Shown here in pieces: positions 55,892-64,000 of a DNA stretch of 64,000 bases. The stretch lies in NCBI RefSeq assembly GCF_030538695.1, contig NZ_JAUNTN010000017.1, positions 1-64,000 of the forward strand. Reading direction: 5' to 3'. The notes under the pieces were generated by a model. That model did not search any database. It was not told the origin of the DNA and was given only the letters and a program-made list of their open reading frames with translations. The translations under genes and the position numbers were made by a program. Origin of the DNA: Paracoccus sp. (in: a-proteobacteria). Its GTDB lineage: Bacteria > Pseudomonadota > Alphaproteobacteria > Rhodobacterales > Rhodobacteraceae. Position 1 is the first letter of the stretch; every line of letters begins with the position of its first letter.

Positions 55892-55916
55892 CGGGCTGAA
55901 TATGACGGGCTGAATG
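55889..55916 (+). repeat. 14-bp tandem duplication at the SRPBCC stop codon
   Basis: TGACGGGCTGAATA (55889-55902) is followed by TGACGGGCTGAATG (55903-55916) and the start of a third unit (TGATG). The first TGA is the stop codon, so the repeat gives extra in-line stops. Confidence 0.8.
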
Positions 55917-55920
55917 TGAT

Positions 55921-55936
55921 GGGGGCGCAAGCCCCC
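55921..55936. terminator. Bidirectional hairpin between SRPBCC gene and pheA
   Basis: GGGGGC (55921-55926) pairs with GCCCCC (55931-55936) around a GCAA tetraloop. It lies in the 55-base gap between two convergent genes. No long T-run on either side. Confidence 0.6.
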
Positions 55937-55946
55937 TCAGCCCGGT

Positions 55947-56804
55947 TCAAAGCTGCCGCAACGGATCGGCGGGATACACCCCCAGAATATCCAGACGGCT
56001 GGTGAAATAATCCAGTTCTTCCAGCGCACGGGCCAGCGCGGGGTCTTCGGGATGGCCCTCGACATCGGCATAGAATTGCGTGGCCGAAAATACCCCATCC
56101 ACCATATAGCTTTCCAGCTTGGTCATGTTCACACCATTGGTCGCAAAACCACCCATCGCCTTGTAAAGTGCGGCCGGGATGTTGCGGACGCGGAACACCA
56201 ATGTGGTCATCATGCCGCCATCTGGCGTATCGGCGCGGGTCCGGCGCTTGCGGTCAGGGTCGCGCTGCATAATGAGAAAGCGGGTGGTGTTGTTGGGGCG
56301 GTCCTCGATCTGGCTGGCCAATTCGTCCAGACCATAGATTTCACCGGCCAGCGGACTGGCCAGCGCCGCCAGCTCGGGTTCGGCGGCCTCGGCCACCTCT
56401 TTGGCGGAACCGGCGGTATCGGCGCCCGTCACCATGGCAATGTCATGGCGGCGCAGAAAGTCGCGGCACTGACCCAGCAGCATGGTGTGGCTTTTTGCCT
56501 GTCGCACCTGATTCAGCGCCGTTCCCGGCACCGCCAGCAGGCTGATATGCACCCGCACGAAAGCCTCATCGACAATGTGCAGCCCGCTTTCCGGCAGCAG
56601 GTGGTGAATATCGGCCACCCGGCCATAGGTCGAGTTTTCGACAGGCAGCATCGCCTGATCCGCGTCGCCCTGACGCACCGCCTCGATCACGTCTTCGAAG
56701 GTGCGGCATGGGACGGCCTGCATGTCGGGGCGCGCCTTGCGGCAGGCTTCGTGGCTGTAGGCGCCCGGCTCGCCCTGAAATGCGATTCGGCGGGGTAGGG
56801 TCAT
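55947..56804 (-). CDS. pheA: Prephenate dehydratase
   Basis: A 285-residue enzyme of phenylalanine synthesis, without a chorismate mutase domain. IAFQGEPGAYSHEA and ENSTYGRV are catalytic-domain motifs, with NNTTRFLIM the T-R-F active-site segment. The C-terminal ACT domain (TTLVFRVRNIPAALYKAM, then NMTKLESYMV) gives phenylalanine feedback. Start 56804 has AAGGA 9 bases upstream; the frame is open to 56993 with a hydrophobic but unsupported stretch. Divergent from cycM. Confidence 0.95.
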   Translation of the reverse strand: MTLPRRIAFQGEPGAYSHEACRKARPDMQAVPCRTFEDVIEAVRQGDADQAMLPVENSTYGRVADIHHLLPESGLHIVDEAFVRVHISLLAVPGTALNQVRQAKSHTMLLGQCRDFLRRHDIAMVTGADTAGSAKEVAEAAEPELAALASPLAGEIYGLDELASQIEDRPNNTTRFLIMQRDPDRKRRTRADTPDGGMMTTLVFRVRNIPAALYKAMGGFATNGVNMTKLESYMVDGVFSATQFYADVEGHPEDPALARALEELDYFTSRLDILGVYPADPLRQL

Positions 56805-56952
56805 GGTGTCTGGTCCTTGTCGGCGGCATCTGGCGCAGGCTTCGGCGCAACATAAGCGCAAAAGCCGCAGCCAAAGCAGAACTATACCTTGAAAGCGGAA
56901 AGCGAAAGCGGGTAGAAAACGGCAGAATAAAGATACATGAGCGGGAAAGCCA

Positions 56953-57480
56953 ATGTTCAAGACCATGCCCATCGTCAAGGCACTGGGGGCCATTCTGGGG
57001 TCGCTGCTGTTTCTGATGCTGTCGATCTGGGGTGCCAGCGCACTTTATCATATTGGTTCCGGTCATGGCGATGACGCCACGCAGGCCTATACCATCCCGA
57101 CCGGAGATGGTGCCGCCCCGGCCGAGGCTGCGCCGGCCGAAGAACTCGACATTCCGGCGCTGCTGGCCGCAGGGGATGTTGCCGCGGGTGAAAAGGCATT
57201 CGGCAAGTGCCGCGCCTGTCATAAGCTGGACGGCAGCAACGGTGTCGGCCCGCATCTGGACGGTGCCGAGGGGCGTACGGTCGCCGGGCTGCCCGATTTT
57301 GCTTATTCGGACGGGATGAAGGCCCATGCCGCCGAAGAACCCGTCTGGACGCCTGAGGCGATGTTCCACTTCTTTGAAAATCCGCGCGGTGTCGTGCCAG
57401 GGACCAAAATGGCTTTTGCCGGGATCAAAAGCCCGAAAGAGCGGGCTGACCTGATCGCTTATCTGGCGACGGTCCAGTAA
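56953..57480 (+). CDS. cycM: Membrane-anchored c-type cytochrome (c552/CycM-like)
   Basis: A 175-residue class I cytochrome c held by an uncleaved N-terminal membrane helix (about 8-30). An Ala/Pro/Glu-rich hinge (about 51-65) leads to the heme domain: Cys86, Cys89 and His90 (CRACH), and Met153 (PGTKMAF) as sixth ligand. In Paracoccus the CycM protein has this layout and passes electrons from the bc1 complex to the aa3 oxidase. A strong terminator follows at 57508-57534. Confidence 0.88.
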   Translation: MFKTMPIVKALGAILGSLLFLMLSIWGASALYHIGSGHGDDATQAYTIPTGDGAAPAEAAPAEELDIPALLAAGDVAAGEKAFGKCRACHKLDGSNGVGPHLDGAEGRTVAGLPDFAYSDGMKAHAAEEPVWTPEAMFHFFENPRGVVPGTKMAFAGIKSPKERADLIAYLATVQ

Positions 57481-57507
57481 TCGCGGCATAAAGGCATAAA
57501 AACGACC

Positions 57508-57534
57508 GGCGCGGCCCTTGGGTCGCGCCTTTTT
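57508..57534 (+). terminator. Intrinsic terminator of cycM
   Basis: GGCGCGGCCC (57508-57517) pairs with GGGTCGCGCC (57520-57529) with one G-T pair, followed by five T residues (57530-57534). It starts 28 bases after the stop codon. Confidence 0.85.
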
Positions 57535-57616
57535 CATGCGCCGGTTCACGCAAATGCGCCTTGAAACCAAGCCCCTGCGCGGCCTAGCCTTGGCTGTCAC
57601 TTGCAAAGGATATGCG

Positions 57617-59497
57617 ATGAACCCGCTGAACCTGAACCGCCGTCAATTGCTGATCTCGGCCGCCATGTCGGGGGCCTTTGCCGCGCGTCCGGTCTGGGCG
57701 CAGGCGGTCGCGGGTGCGGATGGGGTGATCCGGGCGCATGGGATCGGGATTTTCGGAACGCCTGCGCTGGCATCCGATTTCACGCAACTGCCTTATGTCG
57801 ATACCGATGCCCCCAAGGGCGGCGAGATGTCGGAATGGTTCATGGGCGGTTTCGACAGTTACAACCCCTATACGCTGCGCGGTCGGGCGGCGGTTCTGTC
57901 GAATATGCCGCTGGAATCGCTGCTGACCGGAACTTCGGATGAGGTCGGCACGGCCTATGGCCTGCTGGCGGAAACCATCGAATATCCCGAAAACCGCGAC
58001 TGGGTGATCTTTCGCCTGCGCCCCGAGGCGCGGTTTTCCGATGGCACGCCGCTGACGGCGCATGATGTGCTGTTTTCCTATGAGACCCTGCGCGATAAGG
58101 GGCTGGTCAGTTTTCGTGCCGTGATTGCGCAGCAGATCGCCAAGGCCGAGGTTCTGGACGATCACAGCATCCGCTATTATTTCACCCCGGATTATCCCCG
58201 TCGTGATCTTATTCAATCGGTTGGCGGGTTGCCGGTTTTTTCGCGCAAGGATTTTCAGGATAACAAGCGCGATATTGCGCAAAGCTCGAATGTCCCATTT
58301 ATCGGCTCCGGCCCTTATGTGATCGAACCTGCCGAAATGGGGCGGCGCGTGGTTTTGCGGCGCAATCCGGATTGTTGGGGCAAGGATCTGGCGATCAATC
58401 GCGGGCGCTATAATTTTGATCGACTGCGGGTGGAATATTTCGCAGATTACGACACCGCATTCGAGGGGTTCAAGGCTGGCGAATATCGGTTCCGCAGCGA
58501 GGCGAGTGCTATAAACTGGGCAACCGGCTATGATTTCCCGGCGGCACAATCGGGGCAGGTGGTCAGGGAAACCATCCCTAACGGCAATATTCCCAACGGT
58601 CAGGCTTGGGCGATAAACCTGCGCCGTCCGCAATTTCAGGACATCCGGGTGCGCAAGGCGTTGTCGCTGATGTTCAACTTTGAATGGGCCAATCAGGCGC
58701 TGTTTTATGGGCTTTACAAGCGCGTTAACAGTTTTTGGGAAAACAGTGATCTTGCGGCGCAGGGGGTGCCATCGCCAGAGGAGGTTGCGCTGTTGGAACC
58801 CGTCGCCGCCGATTTGCCCGAGGGTATCCTGACCGATGAGGCGGTAACGGCGGCGACCTCGGGCGATCAGCAGCTGGACCGGCGCAATCTGCGACAGGCA
58901 GCCGCGCTGCTGGATGCGGCGGGTTGGACAGCCGGGCAGGATGGGCTGCGTCGGCGAAATGGCCAGACATTGCGGGTCGAGTTTCTGAACGACAGCCAGA
59001 CCTTTGACCGGGTGATTAACCCTTATGTGCAAAATCTGCGGGCGCTTGGCGTCGATGCGGCGAATGTGCGGGTCGATGATGCGCAATATGAGGAGCGCCG
59101 CCGCAACCATGATTATGATTTGATTTCAGTGCATCTGGGACAGTCCGAGATCCCCGGTGGCGGCTTGCAGCAGTATTTTGGCTCGGCTTCGGCGGGGGAT
59201 GTGTTCAACGCTATGGGGCTGGCGAATCCGGCGATCGACAAGCTGATCCGTGCGGTCGAGGCGGCGGACAGCCAGGAGGCGCTGGCCTTGCACACGCGGG
59301 TTCTGGACCGTGCTTTGCGGTCGCTGATCTTCTGGGTGCCGCAATGGTATAATCCTGATTATATCGTGGCTTATTGGGATATGTTCACCCATCCCGGAAA
59401 GATGCCGCCCTATGCGTTGGGAGAGATGGATTTCTGGTGGCAGGATGAGGAAAAGGCACAGGTGCTGCGGTCGGCGGGTGTGCTGCGGCAGGGATAG
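57617..59497 (+). CDS. yejA: YejA-type oligopeptide/microcin C binding protein
   Basis: A 626-residue periplasmic solute-binding protein (family 5). The signal region has twin arginines (LNRRQLLISAAMSGAFA) and ends PVWAQA, so Tat export is possible. GDSYNPY-like block (GGFDSYNPYTLRG), VIFRLRPEARFSDGTPLTAHDV and the C-terminal FWVPQWYNPDYIVAYW are typical of YejA. It delivers peptides to YejBEF. Start 57617 has AAAGGA upstream. The gap of 89 bases to yejB is the only notable gap in the operon. Confidence 0.9.
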   Translation: MNPLNLNRRQLLISAAMSGAFAARPVWAQAVAGADGVIRAHGIGIFGTPALASDFTQLPYVDTDAPKGGEMSEWFMGGFDSYNPYTLRGRAAVLSNMPLESLLTGTSDEVGTAYGLLAETIEYPENRDWVIFRLRPEARFSDGTPLTAHDVLFSYETLRDKGLVSFRAVIAQQIAKAEVLDDHSIRYYFTPDYPRRDLIQSVGGLPVFSRKDFQDNKRDIAQSSNVPFIGSGPYVIEPAEMGRRVVLRRNPDCWGKDLAINRGRYNFDRLRVEYFADYDTAFEGFKAGEYRFRSEASAINWATGYDFPAAQSGQVVRETIPNGNIPNGQAWAINLRRPQFQDIRVRKALSLMFNFEWANQALFYGLYKRVNSFWENSDLAAQGVPSPEEVALLEPVAADLPEGILTDEAVTAATSGDQQLDRRNLRQAAALLDAAGWTAGQDGLRRRNGQTLRVEFLNDSQTFDRVINPYVQNLRALGVDAANVRVDDAQYEERRRNHDYDLISVHLGQSEIPGGGLQQYFGSASAGDVFNAMGLANPAIDKLIRAVEAADSQEALALHTRVLDRALRSLIFWVPQWYNPDYIVAYWDMFTHPGKMPPYALGEMDFWWQDEEKAQVLRSAGVLRQG

Positions 59498-59586
59498 CCG
59501 TGGCTTGTCTTGATTTCTGCGGTGGAAACCGCGAAAAGATGCGGAATAAGGTCGTAAAGACCGGGTGACGGGCAGAAAGGGCGGAT

Positions 59587-60663
59587 ATGGGCGCCTATAT
59601 CCTCAGACGATTGGCGCTGATGATTCCGACCTTGATCGGCATCATGCTGATCAATTTCACGCTGACGCAATTCGTCCCCGGCGGGCCGATCGAACAGATC
59701 ATCGCGCGGGTGCAGGGCGAAGGGGACGTGTTCCGCAACATCTCGGGGGGCGGCGATTCCGGGGCCTCGATGGGGGGCGTGGAATATGCCGGGGCGCAGG
59801 GCCTGCCGCCCGAGTTCATCGAGGAATTGCAGCGCGAGTTTGGCTTTGACAAGCCTCCGGTCGAGCGGTTCCTGACGATGATGTGGAACTATCTGCGCTT
59901 CGACTTTGGCGATTCGTGGTTCCGCTCGGTGAGTGTGGTGGATCTGGTGCTGGAGAAGATGCCGGTCTCGATCACGCTGGGCCTGTGGTCCACGCTGCTG
60001 GCCTATCTGATCTCGATTCCGCTTGGAATCCGTAAGGCGGTCAAGGACGGCACCCCGTTTGACACCTGGACTAGTGGTGCGGTGATCGTCGCCTATGCCA
60101 TTCCGGGGTTTCTGTTCGCGGTGCTTTTGCTGGTGCTGTTCGCGGGTGGATCGTATTGGAAAATCTTTCCATTGCGTGGCCTTACCAGCGATGATTGGGA
60201 AATGCTCTCAACCTTTGGCAAGATCAAGGACTACCTGTGGCATATCATTCTGCCGGTGACGGCCTCGACCATTGCCAGCTTTGCTACGCTGACCTTGTTA
60301 ACCAAGAACAGCTTTCTGGATGAGATCAACAAGCAATATGTGATGACCGCCCGCGCCAAGGGCCTGACCGAACGGCGGGTGCTCTATGGTCATGTGTTCC
60401 GCAATGCGATGCTGATTGTCATTGCTGGCTTTCCAGCGATGTTTTTGGGGGTGTTTTTTGGTGCCAATATCCTGATCGAGACAATCTTTTCGCTGGATGG
60501 TCTTGGCCGGCTTGGCTTTGAATCGGCGGTGCAGCGGGATTACCCAGTGATTTTCGGCACGCTTTATGTCTTTGGCCTGATTGGTCTGTTGGTCGGGCTG
60601 CTGTCGGATTTGTGCTATGTGCTGGTCGATCCGCGTATTGATTTTGAATCGAGGGCAGGCTGA
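59587..60663 (+). CDS. yejB: YejB-type ABC permease
   Basis: A 358-residue inner-membrane permease with six helices. It starts MGAYILRRLALMIPTLIGIM as in all DppB/OppB-like proteins; a longer periplasmic insert (QGEGDVFRNISGGGDSGASM, about 40-75) is characteristic of YejB. The EAA-like cytoplasmic loop holds MTARAKGLTERRVLYGHVFRNAM (in part). Pairs with YejE. Stop overlaps the yejE start as TGATG. Confidence 0.93.
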   Translation: MGAYILRRLALMIPTLIGIMLINFTLTQFVPGGPIEQIIARVQGEGDVFRNISGGGDSGASMGGVEYAGAQGLPPEFIEELQREFGFDKPPVERFLTMMWNYLRFDFGDSWFRSVSVVDLVLEKMPVSITLGLWSTLLAYLISIPLGIRKAVKDGTPFDTWTSGAVIVAYAIPGFLFAVLLLVLFAGGSYWKIFPLRGLTSDDWEMLSTFGKIKDYLWHIILPVTASTIASFATLTLLTKNSFLDEINKQYVMTARAKGLTERRVLYGHVFRNAMLIVIAGFPAMFLGVFFGANILIETIFSLDGLGRLGFESAVQRDYPVIFGTLYVFGLIGLLVGLLSDLCYVLVDPRIDFESRAG

Positions 60664-61787
60664 TGGCGCTTTCCCCCCTGAACCAGCGTCGCTGGCGTAA
60701 TTTTCGGCGCAATGGCCGGGCCTTCTGGTCGCTGGTGATCTTTGCAACCTTGTTCTTCCTGTCGTTGTTTGCCGAGCTGATCGCCAATGACAAGCCGCTG
60801 GTGGTGCAATATCGTGGTGATTATTATTTTCCGGTCTTTCAGTATTATTCCGAGGAAACCTTTGGCAGCGACCTGAACAAACCGACGGTTTATTATGACC
60901 CGTTCACCATCTGTCTGGTGAAAACCGGCGGTTTGTTGGATGATTGTCTGGACGATCCCGAAAGCATCGTGGCGGATCGCAGCGATACCCGTGTGGCAGA
61001 GGTGGACGGTCAGCCGGTCAAGCCGGGCTGGATGATCTGGCCGGTGATCCCGTTCAGCTATTCGACGATCGCCTATGACATGCCGCAATCGGTGGCGCTA
61101 ACGCCGCCTTCTGTCGCGCATTGGCTTGGCACCGACAGCCAGAAGCGCGACGTGATGGCGCGGGTGATCTATGGGTTCCGCACCTCGGTTCTGTTCGCGC
61201 TGATCGTGACGGCTTGTGCCAGCGTTATCGGCATCGCGGCGGGGGCGGTGCAGGGCTATTTTGGCGGCCGGGTGGACCTGTTCATGCAGCGCCTGCTGGA
61301 GATCTGGTCCTCGACCCCTTCGCTTTATGTTATCATTATCCTGTTCGCCATTCTGGGGCGCAGTTTCTGGCTGCTGGTGTTCGTGACCGTGCTGTTCGGC
61401 TGGCCTGCGCTGGTCGGGGTGGTCAGGGCCGAGTTCCTGCGGGCGCGAAACTTTGAATATGTCCGTGCAGCCCGTGCGCTTGGGGTCAGCAATCGGGTTA
61501 TCATGTTCCGCCATATCCTGCCCAATGCGATGGTGGCGACGTTAACCATGCTGCCTTTTGTGGTGACAGGCGCGATTTCGGGCCTCGCGGCGTTGGATTA
61601 CCTGGGCTATGGCCTGCCGGCCTCGGCCCCGTCGCTGGGAGAACTGGCATTGCAGGGCAAGCAGAACCTGCAAGCGCCGTGGCTTGGCTTTACCGCTTTC
61701 TTCACCTTTGCGCTGATGCTGTCGCTTTTGGTGTTCATTTTCGAAGGCATCCGCGATGCGTTCGACCCGCGAAAGACCTTCGCATGA
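60663..61787 (+). CDS. yejE: YejE-type ABC permease
   Basis: A 374-residue DppC/OppC-like permease: N-terminal NQRRWRNFRRNGRAFWSLV, a large periplasmic loop (about 45-150) and the EAA loop with FEYVRAARALGVSNRVIMFRH (in part). Six membrane helices. Stop overlaps yejF (ATGA). Confidence 0.93.
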   Translation: MALSPLNQRRWRNFRRNGRAFWSLVIFATLFFLSLFAELIANDKPLVVQYRGDYYFPVFQYYSEETFGSDLNKPTVYYDPFTICLVKTGGLLDDCLDDPESIVADRSDTRVAEVDGQPVKPGWMIWPVIPFSYSTIAYDMPQSVALTPPSVAHWLGTDSQKRDVMARVIYGFRTSVLFALIVTACASVIGIAAGAVQGYFGGRVDLFMQRLLEIWSSTPSLYVIIILFAILGRSFWLLVFVTVLFGWPALVGVVRAEFLRARNFEYVRAARALGVSNRVIMFRHILPNAMVATLTMLPFVVTGAISGLAALDYLGYGLPASAPSLGELALQGKQNLQAPWLGFTAFFTFALMLSLLVFIFEGIRDAFDPRKTFA

Positions 61788-63373
61788 CTATTCTGACGGT
61801 TGATAACCTGCGCATCAGTTTCCGCGCCGATGGCAAGATCACCCCGGCGGTAAAGGGCGTCAGCTTCAGCGTGGCCAAAGGCGAAACCGTGGCGTTGGTG
61901 GGCGAATCCGGCTCGGGGAAATCGGTCACGGCGCTGTCCACGGTGCAGCTTTTGGGTAAGGCGGCGCAGGTTGAAGGTTCGGTCCAGTATCAGGGGCAAG
62001 AGCTGGTGGGGGCGTCGGAAAAAAGCCTGCGGGCGATTCGCGGCAATGACATCAGCTTTATCTTTCAAGAGCCGATGACGTCGCTAAACCCGCTGCATAC
62101 GCTGGAGCGGCAATTGGCGGAAAGCCTTGCGCTGCATCAGGGTGTGCGCGGGGGGCAGGCGCGGGCGCGGATCGTGGAACTGCTGACCCGTGTCGGCATC
62201 CGAGACGCCGAATCGCGGCTGGCGGATTATCCGCATCAACTGTCTGGCGGGCAGCGCCAGCGGGTGATGATTGCCATGGCCTTGGCGAACCGGCCCGATC
62301 TGCTGATTGCCGATGAACCCACGACCGCGCTGGATGTGACCATTCAGGCGCAGATCATAGAGCTTCTGGCGGAACTCAAGCGCGATGAAGGGCTGTCCAT
62401 GCTGTTCATCAGCCATGACCTTGGCCTTGTGCGCCGGATTGCCGACCGGGTTTGCGTGATGAAGGATGGCGAGATCGTCGAGCAAGGCCCGGTCGAGGCG
62501 ATTTTCGCCAATCCGCAGCATCCCTATACGCAAAAGCTGCTGGCGGCTGAACCCGAAGGGCTGGCCGATCCCATCGCCCCGGATGCGGCCGAGATCGTGC
62601 GCACCGAGGATCTGAGGGTCTGGTTCCCGATCAAGCGCGGGCTGATGCGCCGCACGGTTGGGCATATCAAGGGGGTGAACGGCGCCAGCCTGTCGGTGCG
62701 GCAAGGGGAAACCCTTGGTATTGTTGGCGAATCGGGCAGCGGCAAGACTACGCTGGCGCTGGCGATCATGCGGCTGATCCCCTCTGATGGGCCGATCCTG
62801 TATCTGGGGCAGGACATTTCCGGCTGGACGGCGCAAAAGCTGCGTGGCTTGCGGCGCGACATGCAGATCGTGTTCCAAGACCCGTTTGGCAGCCTCTCGC
62901 CCCGGATGACGGTGGAACAGATCATTGCCGAAGGGCTTGGCGTTCACGGGTTGGAGCCAGGCCGCAACCGGCGCGAGATGGTGGCCGAGATCATGGCGGA
63001 GGTCGGCCTGCCCCCCGAAGCGATGGACCGTTACCCGCATGAGTTTTCCGGCGGCCAGCGCCAGCGTATCGCTATTGCCCGCGCGATGATCCTGCGTCCC
63101 AAGGTGGTGGTTCTGGACGAACCCACCAGCGCGCTGGATATGACGGTTCAGGTCCAGATTGTCGCGCTGTTGCGGCGTTTGCAGCAGTTGCATGGGCTGG
63201 CGTTTCTGTTCATTAGCCATGATCTGCGCGTGGTTCGGGCGATGTCGCATCAGATCATGGTCATGCGCGCCGGAGAGGTGGTCGAGCAGGGCAGCACGAC
63301 CGCGATTTTCGACGCACCAGCAACCGATTACACCCGTGCGCTGATGGCTGCGGCTTTTGGGAACCGGGCATGA
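61784..63373 (+). CDS. yejF: YejF-type ABC ATPase (two nucleotide-binding domains)
   Basis: A 529-residue tandem ATPase of the peptide importer. Walker A motifs GESGSGKS (residues 40-47) and GESGSGKT (about 315); signatures [15 protein letters not shown] and [15 protein letters not shown]; the DppD/DppF-like ends are conserved. In E. coli this system (YejABEF) imports microcin C and other N-formylated peptides. Overlaps the next gene by ATGA. Confidence 0.94.
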   Translation: MTILTVDNLRISFRADGKITPAVKGVSFSVAKGETVALVGESGSGKSVTALSTVQLLGKAAQVEGSVQYQGQELVGASEKSLRAIRGNDISFIFQEPMTSLNPLHTLERQLAESLALHQGVRGGQARARIVELLTRVGIRDAESRLADYPHQLSGGQRQRVMIAMALANRPDLLIADEPTTALDVTIQAQIIELLAELKRDEGLSMLFISHDLGLVRRIADRVCVMKDGEIVEQGPVEAIFANPQHPYTQKLLAAEPEGLADPIAPDAAEIVRTEDLRVWFPIKRGLMRRTVGHIKGVNGASLSVRQGETLGIVGESGSGKTTLALAIMRLIPSDGPILYLGQDISGWTAQKLRGLRRDMQIVFQDPFGSLSPRMTVEQIIAEGLGVHGLEPGRNRREMVAEIMAEVGLPPEAMDRYPHEFSGGQRQRIAIARAMILRPKVVVLDEPTSALDMTVQVQIVALLRRLQQLHGLAFLFISHDLRVVRAMSHQIMVMRAGEVVEQGSTTAIFDAPATDYTRALMAAAFGNRA

Positions 63374-64000
63374 AAATCCTGTTCGTGCATCAGAACTTTC
63401 CGGGCCAGTTTCCGCATCTGGCCCCGGCTCTGGCCGCGCGAGGGCATCAGGTTCTGGCCCTGACCGACCAGAAAAACGGACGCCCTAGTCCGGTTCAGGT
63501 GGTGAAATACAAAAGCCCCGATCCGATCCCGCAAGAGGTGCCTTCGCTGGCGCAAAGCTATGTTGAACACACGACGCGCGGCTATCTGGCGGCGCGTGGG
63601 GCGCGGGCTTTGCGGGACCGCCACGACTATGTGCCAGACGTGATTTTCGGCCATTCCGGCTGGGGTGAGACGCTGTTTCTCAAGGAAATCTGGCCCGATG
63701 CGCGGCTGTTGATCTATGCCGAGCTGATCTATCGTCCGCATGGGCATGATATTGGTTTCGATCCCGAAATCACTCCGGACAGCGACGAGGCGCGGATGTC
63801 CTCAATCGCGCGGGGGGCGCATCTGCTGATCGGAATCACGCAGGCTGATGCGGCGCTGGCGCCAACGCGGTTTCAGGCCAACAGCTTTCCGCCCGAACTG
63901 CGTGACAAGATCACCGTGATCCATGACGGCATCGACACAACCAAGGTCATGCCCGACCCGCAGGCCAGCGTGACCATGCCCAACGGCACGGTGCTGCGGG
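63370..64000 (+). CDS. Glycosyltransferase, GT4-like (partial, runs off window)
   Basis: An open frame begins ATG at 63370, overlapping the yejF stop by four bases, and is unbroken to the window end (210 residues so far). The N-terminus [20 protein letters not shown], with GHQVLALTDQ next, is the classic start of a GT-B fold group 4 glycosyltransferase, followed by PDVIFGHSGWGETLFLKEIWP (in part). The nucleotide-sugar-binding half is not in view. Its tight joining to yejABEF is unusual. Confidence 0.8.
   Translation, partial: MKILFVHQNFPGQFPHLAPALAARGHQVLALTDQKNGRPSPVQVVKYKSPDPIPQEVPSLAQSYVEHTTRGYLAARGARALRDRHDYVPDVIFGHSGWGETLFLKEIWPDARLLIYAELIYRPHGHDIGFDPEITPDSDEARMSSIARGAHLLIGITQADAALAPTRFQANSFPPELRDKITVIHDGIDTTKVMPDPQASVTMPNGTVLR

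Overview
The window is a contiguous piece of chromosome from a GC-rich alphaproteobacterium of the Rhodobacterales, most likely Paracoccus or a close relative. The evidence is the CckA kinase next to recA and alaS, an alphaproteobacterial SOS box (GAAC-N7-GAAC) in front of recA, CtrA-type sites (TTAA-N7-TTAA), a DUF2842 protein, an NDUFS4-like complex I subunit, a membrane-anchored CycM-type cytochrome c next to pheA, and a full leucine-catabolic mcc/ivd cluster. No phage, insertion sequence or CRISPR array is visible. Nearly all the sequence is coding, and no gene-free stretch exceeds about 300 bases.

Layout. 1-6.7 kb: cckA, a small sulfotransferase-like gene, recA, alaS. 6.7-11.4 kb: a secreted protein, a class II amidotransferase coupled to cobO, then purA followed by three overlapping genes (flavodoxin-fold oxidoreductase, DUF2842, thiamine pyrophosphokinase). 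11.4-17.9 kb: M19 dipeptidase, monooxygenase-fold protein, orphan ParA, I78-type lipoprotein, uvrB, sodC, an NDUFS4-like subunit and an acetyltransferase. 17.9-24.7 kb: a TetR-controlled exporter of the YhiI-RbbA-YhhJ type with a lipoprotein hydrolase coupled to it. 24.7-28.0 kb: a tpa-like aminotransferase, an Lrp regulator and dadA, with a cluster of dyad sites in front of dadA. 28.2-33.5 kb: bfd-bfr iron storage, a TAXI-TRAP transporter and a universal stress protein. 33.6-36.2 kb: tRNA-Val, a second sulfotransferase-like gene, and a cobC-cobD-acetyltransferase operon. 36.4-45.5 kb: leucine/isovalerate catabolism (ivd, mccB, mccA, hmgL, enoyl-CoA hydratase) interrupted by LprI-like proteins, an inverted ompW with an FNR-type site, and two unknown small genes. 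45.7-50 kb: MFS transporter, DUF599, YdcH, and an Hsp20 gene with a sigma-32-like promoter. 49-53.4 kb: the dnaX-ybaB-recR-oxidoreductase-DUF1304 operon, a lipoprotein, and the SRP RNA gene. 53.4-64 kb: a 5'-nucleotidase family enzyme, SRPBCC protein, pheA, cycM, the yejABEF peptide importer and the start of a glycosyltransferase gene that runs off the window.

Most of the genes are ordinary housekeeping or metabolic ones. The signals that a gene list misses are regulatory or structural. The main one is a family of short intergenic repeats sharing a GGATATTT core. It sits at seven gene ends, supplies the last codons and stop of one gene, and in two copies is joined to a double hairpin with a compensatory base-pair change. 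The others are candidate CtrA sites upstream of cckA and dnaX, a LexA box that fixes the recA start, an array of GCAG-N3-CTGC dyads before dadA, an FNR-type box before ompW and an RpoH-type promoter before hsp20. I found no clearly new multi-gene system. The closest candidates are the repeat family and the hydrolase-coupled RbbA exporter.
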